Shown here piece after piece: positions 59,704 through 64,000 of a stretch of 64,000 nucleotides of DNA. A model generated the notes under the pieces. The model had not been told where the DNA came from. It did no database searches and saw only the letters and a list, made by a program, of their open reading frames with translations. Within the stretch, counting starts at the first letter, position 1; every line of letters begins with the position of its first letter. The translations under genes were made by a program, and so were the position numbers. Origin of the DNA: Flammeovirga yaeyamensis (GTDB lineage Bacteria > Bacteroidota > Bacteroidia > Cytophagales > Flammeovirgaceae). The stretch spans positions 300,001 to 364,000 of the forward strand of contig NZ_CP076132.1 in assembly GCF_018736045.1 (NCBI RefSeq). The letters are read 5' to 3'.

Positions 59704-59711
59704 CAAAGTTA
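59704..59711 (-). promoter_or_regulatory. -7 element (TAACTTTG on minus strand) for the cysteine desulfurase
   Basis: Exact TAnnTTTG match, about 64 bases before the ATG. Confidence 0.5.
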
Positions 59712-59713
59712 TT

Positions 59714-59747
59714 TAAAAAAACGGACAACCTATTCACGATTGCCCGT
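59714..59747 (-). terminator. Intrinsic terminator after the phosphohexomutase gene
   Basis: An 8-bp stem (59721-59728 with 59740-59747, one G-U pair), followed on the minus strand by seven T. Confidence 0.75.
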
Positions 59748-59815
59748 CTCTTTAAGTTATATTAGGATACTTTTGAAGTTAAATTAGTTTGATTATCAGT
59801 AATTTAACTCTTTTA

Positions 59816-61231
59816 TTAAGCTTCTTCTTCTACTTCGTTATTCGATTGTAGAATTTCCTTGATATCCGAAATGATTTTCTGTGCTAAATGTTCAGCAGTT
59901 CTTTCAGTCTCAGATTCAGAATATATACGGATAATTGGTTCAGTGTTGGATTTTCTCAAGTGTACCCATTCTTTACCGAACTCAATTTTTACACCATCTA
60001 AAGTATTGACAGGTTGGTTAGCATAACGCTCTTGCATTTTCTCAAGAATCAAATCAACATCAATTTCTGGAGTTAATTCGATTTTATTTTTAGAGATATG
60101 GTAGCTAGGATATGAAGCACGAAGCATGTTCGCAGAACCTTCAAAAGTAGCTAACTTAGACAAGAACAATGCGATACCTACTAATGCATCTCTACCGTAA
60201 TGAAGTTCAGGAAGAATCACACCTCCGTTACCTTCACCACCAATAATAGCATTGGTATCTTTCATCATTTTTACCACGTTTACCTCACCAACAGCAGCAG
60301 CAGTATATTCACCACCATGTTTTTCAGTAACATCTCTCAATGCTCTTGTAGAAGACATGTTAGAGACTGTATTACCTACTGTTTTGCCTAAAACGTAGTC
60401 AGCCACAGTTACTAAAGTATATTCCTCACCGTAAGGAGTACCATCTTCAGTGACTAAAGCTAAACGGTCTACATCTGGATCTACAATAATACCCAAGTGG
60501 TAGTTTCCGTTTTCTAGCGTTCTACATAACTCGCTGATGTGCTCAGGAAGCGGCTCAGGGTTATGAGGGAATCGACCATTTGGCTCACAGAATAATTCTT
60601 CTGTATGATCTACTCCTAAAGCATTCAAAAGTTTTGGAACAGCAATACCACCCGTTGAGTTTACGCAGTCGATGACAACTCGAAACTTTTTCGATTTAAT
60701 CGCTTCTACATCCACTAGATCAAGTGCAAGAATTTTTTCGATATGTTTGTCAATATACGTATCGTCTTCTGTTACTGTACCCGTTTTTTTGTAGTCAACA
60801 AACTCGTAGTTACCCGCTTCAGCATCGTCAAGAATTTCTTTCATAGCGTCAGCAGAGATAAATTCACCTTTTGAATTTAATAGTTTTAGGGCATTCCAGT
60901 TGGCAGGGTTATGACTTGCCGTTAAGATAATACCGCCAGCAGCATTTTCCATTTCAACAGCAAGTTCAACAGTAGGTGTTGTAGATAAACCTAAATCAAG
61001 CACATCTACTCCCATTGCTTGTAAAGTTCCCGATACAATCTGAGATAGCCATCCGCCAGAAACACGAGCATCTCTACCCAAAACAACTTTGTTGTTGCTT
61101 CCTTCAGCGTTAGCAAGAATCCATTTTGCATAAGCGGCAGAAAAACGTGACGCATCTACTGGATTCAAAGAATCTTCAGCGGAACCACCAATAGTTCCTC
61201 GGATACCGGAAATTGATTTAATTAATGTCAA
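59816..61231 (-). CDS. glmM: Phosphoglucosamine mutase-type phosphohexomutase
   Basis: A 471-residue enzyme of the alpha-D-phosphohexomutase family. The phosphoserine loop is TASHNP with Ser106, the metal loop is DPDVDRLA, and the sugar-binding loop is GGEGNGGV, which is the form seen in archaeal-like GlmM enzymes of Bacteroidota. The start is a TTG giving MTLIKSISGIRGTIGG, which matches the family; there is no ATG at a suitable position. It converts glucosamine-6-phosphate to glucosamine-1-phosphate for peptidoglycan and LPS, though phosphomannomutase activity is possible. It has its own promoter and terminator. Confidence 0.85.
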   Translation of the reverse strand: MTLIKSISGIRGTIGGSAEDSLNPVDASRFSAAYAKWILANAEGSNNKVVLGRDARVSGGWLSQIVSGTLQAMGVDVLDLGLSTTPTVELAVEMENAAGGIILTASHNPANWNALKLLNSKGEFISADAMKEILDDAEAGNYEFVDYKKTGTVTEDDTYIDKHIEKILALDLVDVEAIKSKKFRVVIDCVNSTGGIAVPKLLNALGVDHTEELFCEPNGRFPHNPEPLPEHISELCRTLENGNYHLGIIVDPDVDRLALVTEDGTPYGEEYTLVTVADYVLGKTVGNTVSNMSSTRALRDVTEKHGGEYTAAAVGEVNVVKMMKDTNAIIGGEGNGGVILPELHYGRDALVGIALFLSKLATFEGSANMLRASYPSYHISKNKIELTPEIDVDLILEKMQERYANQPVNTLDGVKIEFGKEWVHLRKSNTEPIIRIYSESETERTAEHLAQKIISDIKEILQSNNEVEEEA

Positions 61232-61256
61232 AGTCTCAAAAAATTTGATGAAGTCA

Positions 61257-61264
61257 CAAAATTA
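61257..61264 (-). promoter_or_regulatory. -7 element (TAATTTTG on minus strand) for glmM
   Basis: Exact TAnnTTTG match, with a predicted leader of about 22 bases before the TTG start codon. Confidence 0.5.
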
Positions 61265-61369
61265 AACTTATTAATGATATGATGAAGTAAATTAACAATC
61301 AAAATTGAAGTTAATGATCAGATTTTTAATCATAGTTTTGAGATAGAGAGATAATTGGACTTAAATTTT

Positions 61370-62830
61370 TCATGAATTATCAAATAGGAAAAAATGATAG
61401 GAGAGAAAACACAGGCCAAAGAACAGTCCTATTTTATTCCAAGTCCGGTCTTTTTGATAAAAACCGTAAGCAAAACAAATCAAACAAACGACTAATCCAT
61501 ACGCTAGGACAGAGGGTAATTGAATAGAAGAAATTTGAGGTAAACGATTAAATATTTCTAGCCACCATAGCAGGAGTTCAAAGAGTTGATCAAATAGTAG
61601 AGTGAGGTCGATAATTTGAGAAAACAATAAACAAAGCCCTCCAATATATACCATCACTGTAATAAGAATTCCAGATAAGATACCCGAGATCATTCCCCAA
61701 ACCGCAAAGTAATGAAAGTGATGAACAACGATAGGAAAGGTGAATAAATTGGTCAAAATGCCCATCAAGAAAAGTGAAAATACAGTTTTGTATACCCAAT
61801 TCCATTTATCGATCATCGACCAATAAGGGAATAAACACAAACTAAATACGGCTAAAAATGAGAGCTGGAAACTTAAGGAAAATAGTAAATAAGGGGATTG
61901 CAGTAATAGCACAAAAGAGGTGAAAGAGATAACGTTAATGGGGTTTATTTTATTTCTGACCTGTAATGAAATAGCACTGAGGTACAACATCAAAGAGGCT
62001 CTGTAGATAGAAGCACTTTCTTGAACGAACATACAGAAAATGAAGACACCAATACATGTAAGCACCCATCTAATAATATGGTATTTCTTGGGCAACCATC
62101 GAAACCAGAATAATAATGAGTGAAGTAGCACCACCAATATTCCAATATGCATTCCCGATAAAGCCAATAGGTGCATACTCCCACTTTTATAGAAAATATC
62201 TTTCGTAGAGGTGCTTAAATAACTTTTATTTCCACAAAAAAGAGCCATTGCAATACCTTTAGAGGAGGAACTGAAGGTATTTTGTACGAACCGTCTATAT
62301 CTTGATGTCCAAGAATTCAGATCCTTTTGGGCATTTAAACAATATTGATCGGCTTTTAATTTATAAAATATCCCTCTAGCCCGGTGATAATTTTTGGGTT
62401 TTGATATGACTTCAAGACTGCCTTTTATATACACTTGATCATCGGTGTGTATCAAATAATCTTTGGGTAGGTAGAAATAGACTTTTGGAGAATAGAATTG
62501 ATCTGAATGAAGTATTTCTCCTTCGACATAATGATTCTTTGATGACTTTACTTTCAAGACTTTTACTAAAAAAGTATCACTTTCTATAGCTACTTTTTGA
62601 TGTTTATCACTGATAAATCCGATCAGAATAATATTACAAAAAAGAAAAGATAGCAGGAGTACAGGAGAGAAATACTTTCTGATATAAAAGAGCAGCAAAA
62701 ATAGACTCCATAGTCCAATGCTTACTACACTCCAATTGTTGAGATGATTGGTAGTACATTGTTCAGCAATCAGAATACCGAGTATAAAAAAGATATTAAT
62801 CCAAAAGAAAGGTGCTTGTCGAATCGTCAT
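61370..62830 (-). CDS. comEC: ComEC/Rec2-family competence protein, short form
   Basis: A 486-residue membrane protein. An N-terminal DUF4131-like part (three helices, then a beta domain to about residue 165) is followed by the Competence domain with the hallmark HLLALSGMHIGILV near residue 225 and some ten helices. The C-terminal metallo-beta-lactamase domain of longer ComEC proteins is absent; the frame ends cleanly. ComEC forms the inner-membrane channel for single-stranded DNA uptake. The gene stands alone; no other competence gene is in the window. Confidence 0.8.
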   Translation of the reverse strand: MTIRQAPFFWINIFFILGILIAEQCTTNHLNNWSVVSIGLWSLFLLLFYIRKYFSPVLLLSFLFCNIILIGFISDKHQKVAIESDTFLVKVLKVKSSKNHYVEGEILHSDQFYSPKVYFYLPKDYLIHTDDQVYIKGSLEVISKPKNYHRARGIFYKLKADQYCLNAQKDLNSWTSRYRRFVQNTFSSSSKGIAMALFCGNKSYLSTSTKDIFYKSGSMHLLALSGMHIGILVVLLHSLLFWFRWLPKKYHIIRWVLTCIGVFIFCMFVQESASIYRASLMLYLSAISLQVRNKINPINVISFTSFVLLLQSPYLLFSLSFQLSFLAVFSLCLFPYWSMIDKWNWVYKTVFSLFLMGILTNLFTFPIVVHHFHYFAVWGMISGILSGILITVMVYIGGLCLLFSQIIDLTLLFDQLFELLLWWLEIFNRLPQISSIQLPSVLAYGLVVCLICFAYGFYQKDRTWNKIGLFFGLCFLSYHFFLFDNS

Positions 62831-63098
62831 GTTTTGCAGTAAAATAGTTAGCGAAAGTAAATTACTAAAAACCTGACTGCGAAGAAAAAGAAATGATGGA
62901 TTGTTCTGGATTTAAAAGAAAAAGCATTTGAAAAAAGGAGTATAATTGTATGAGAAAGCTAAATAGTTATCAAATTCAAAGATTTATCATTACTTTTTAA
63001 CTAGATACATTGAGTTTTTTGATTAGATCTTAGAACTTTGAGGTGACGAAGAAGTACACTCTTAATTTTCCAAACAAACACCAATCTTCATATATCTG

Positions 63099-63926
63099 AT
63101 GAAATTAAAATATTTATTCTGCGTTGTTTCACTATTTCTGATGTTGGGATCGTGTAATAAAAGTGAAAACCAAAATGAAGTCGAAAAAGACGATTCTATA
63201 TTCGATGGATTTGAAGGATGGTTTGATGATGATACTGAAGAAACAGTAAAAAAAGAAGAGTTGTTACCCAAAAAAGTAGAAGCTCGTCCGGAGCCAACTC
63301 TCCAAAAAGCAACAACAAAAGTAGAACACAAAGAGTTATCCGAAGAAGAAAGCTTGACTGAAGAGGAAGTTGAGGCAGAAGAAGCATCTGTTGATGCTAC
63401 TGAGGTTGATTTAACCGAAGAAGAAAAAAAAGTGAGTAACCTTAAAACCTACTCATTTGATAACATCGGTGTGATGTTTTCTTCGGAAAGAGATGTTACG
63501 TTTAACGAGGTGGAAATTGATAAAAAGTTAGTTGAAAAAGGTTTATTGTATCGTTATAAAACAACTTACTCATATTTTGATGTTTATGACATGGATAAAT
63601 CCATAGAATGGAGTGGTGCAGGTGATTTTGCCGAATTTGGCCAAGGATTTTATGAAAGATCAAAATTGGTGAGTAACGGTAAATACACTGTTTTTGCAGG
63701 ACGTAGAGCATATACTTTTGATGCAAAAGCAAGTTTAACTGACGATTATAATTACTCTAATATAAAAAAGTTGAAATCAGATATCGACATAGATGAAGAT
63801 GATCTGGTAGATGTTAAAATAGTATTTTTTGGGAGAAAAAATCTTGGGTACAGAATAATTTATTCTGCCACGGATCCCTACATTAATTCACTAGAAAGGT
63901 CGGCAATATTATATGAACCTAAATAG
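63099..63926 (+). CDS. Acidic lipoprotein of unknown function
   Basis: A 275-residue lipoprotein (lipobox Cys19, LGSC). Residues ~30-110 are a low-complexity, Glu-rich linker with several EEE runs; residues ~115-275 form a folded-looking beta-rich domain (FDNIGVMFSSERDVTFNE, YKTTYSYFDVYDM, FFGRKNLGYRIIYSATDPY). I do not recognise the family. The acidic linker suggests a spacer that lifts the domain away from the membrane. The next gene starts 18 bases after its stop codon. Confidence 0.6.
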   Translation: MKLKYLFCVVSLFLMLGSCNKSENQNEVEKDDSIFDGFEGWFDDDTEETVKKEELLPKKVEARPEPTLQKATTKVEHKELSEEESLTEEEVEAEEASVDATEVDLTEEEKKVSNLKTYSFDNIGVMFSSERDVTFNEVEIDKKLVEKGLLYRYKTTYSYFDVYDMDKSIEWSGAGDFAEFGQGFYERSKLVSNGKYTVFAGRRAYTFDAKASLTDDYNYSNIKKLKSDIDIDEDDLVDVKIVFFGRKNLGYRIIYSATDPYINSLERSAILYEPK

Positions 63927-63944
63927 TGAGAAAATTTAGTAAAA

Positions 63945-64000
63945 ATGAACAAGTACACCCTTAAAGTAAAAGATGTTGTTAAAGAGACATCAGATGCTGT
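63945..64000 (+). CDS. Start of a flavodoxin/ferredoxin-reductase-like protein (cut by window end)
   Basis: Only 18 codons are visible (MNKYTLKVKDVVKETSDA). The pattern 'K-V-x-x-V-x-x-E-T-x-D-A-V' is typical of the N-terminus of FAD-binding oxidoreductases of the PaaE/ferredoxin reductase group. The identification rests on this short stretch alone. Confidence 0.35.
   Translation, partial: MNKYTLKVKDVVKETSDA

Noticed and set aside
1-64000. tRNA, rRNA, CRISPR arrays, insertion sequences and prophage genes
   Set aside because: None could be recognised on either strand by reading; no transposase, integrase or regular spacer-repeat array was found.

Overview
The window reads as a stretch of chromosome from a low-GC marine Bacteroidota, most likely a Cytophagales/Flammeovirga-like bacterium. 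The evidence is a SusC/SusD pair with a hybrid two-component regulator, a GH86 agarase-type enzyme with a type IX secretion (T9SS) sorting domain, DUF4296/DUF4199/DUF4136 and GIN-domain proteins, tandem FKBP lipoproteins, bacillithiol genes, LytS/LytTR sensor pairs, and promoter elements matching the Bacteroidota -7 consensus TAnnTTTG. I see no rRNA, tRNA, CRISPR array, intact insertion sequence or prophage. Most of the window is ordinary chromosomal core; the accessory part is the polysaccharide utilisation locus.

Layout. 1-5.8 kb: end of a NhaD Na+/H+ antiporter, two secreted lipoproteins (PliI-like and GIN-domain), a small secreted protein, a B12-binding radical SAM protein and a DUF4296 lipoprotein. 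5.9-10.8 kb: an apparent operon of DUF58 protein, membrane protein, BatA-like VWA protein and penicillin-binding protein 2. 10.8-11.2 kb: an intergenic repeat element bounded by inverted repeats. 11.2-13.2 kb: LytTR response regulator and LytS-type kinase. 13.5-28.5 kb: a compact agar/porphyran-type PUL (SusC, SusD, hybrid two-component regulator, 1880-residue multidomain GH86 enzyme). 28.9-36 kb: DUF4136 lipoprotein, an alkaline phosphatase fused to a degenerate phosphodiesterase-like domain, then a mutS-DUF4199-glycosyltransferase operon. 36.5-44.6 kb: DHH phosphoesterase, three consecutive FKBP-type prolyl isomerase lipoproteins, SecA and a SPOR-like lipoprotein. 44.7-46.6 kb: convergent quinone oxidoreductase and 2,4-dienoyl-CoA-reductase-like SDR. 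46.9-55.6 kb: RND efflux adaptor/pump/TolC, followed by a LytS/LytTR pair and a voltage-sensor-like membrane protein. 55.6-64 kb: a secreted protein, YtxJ and BshA (bacillithiol), cysteine desulfurase, GlmM-type phosphohexomutase, a short ComEC, an acidic lipoprotein, and the start of a reductase-like gene.

How they fit together. The PUL would sense, import and degrade a red-algal galactan: the hybrid regulator senses a periplasmic sugar, the GH86 enzyme is exported by T9SS, and SusCD imports oligosaccharides. The RND operon has tandem 20-bp direct repeats over its predicted promoter and a LytTR regulator downstream, suggesting a self-contained sensing and efflux unit. The DUF58/BatA/PBP2 operon links a Bat-type envelope module to elongation peptidoglycan synthesis.

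The least explained features are the intergenic repeat elements sharing the decamer AACGAGCGTT, the alkaline phosphatase fusion, the voltage-sensor-like protein, several structured leaders, and two promoters that abut their start codons (possible leaderless mRNAs). All family calls come from reading motifs by eye; no database search was run.
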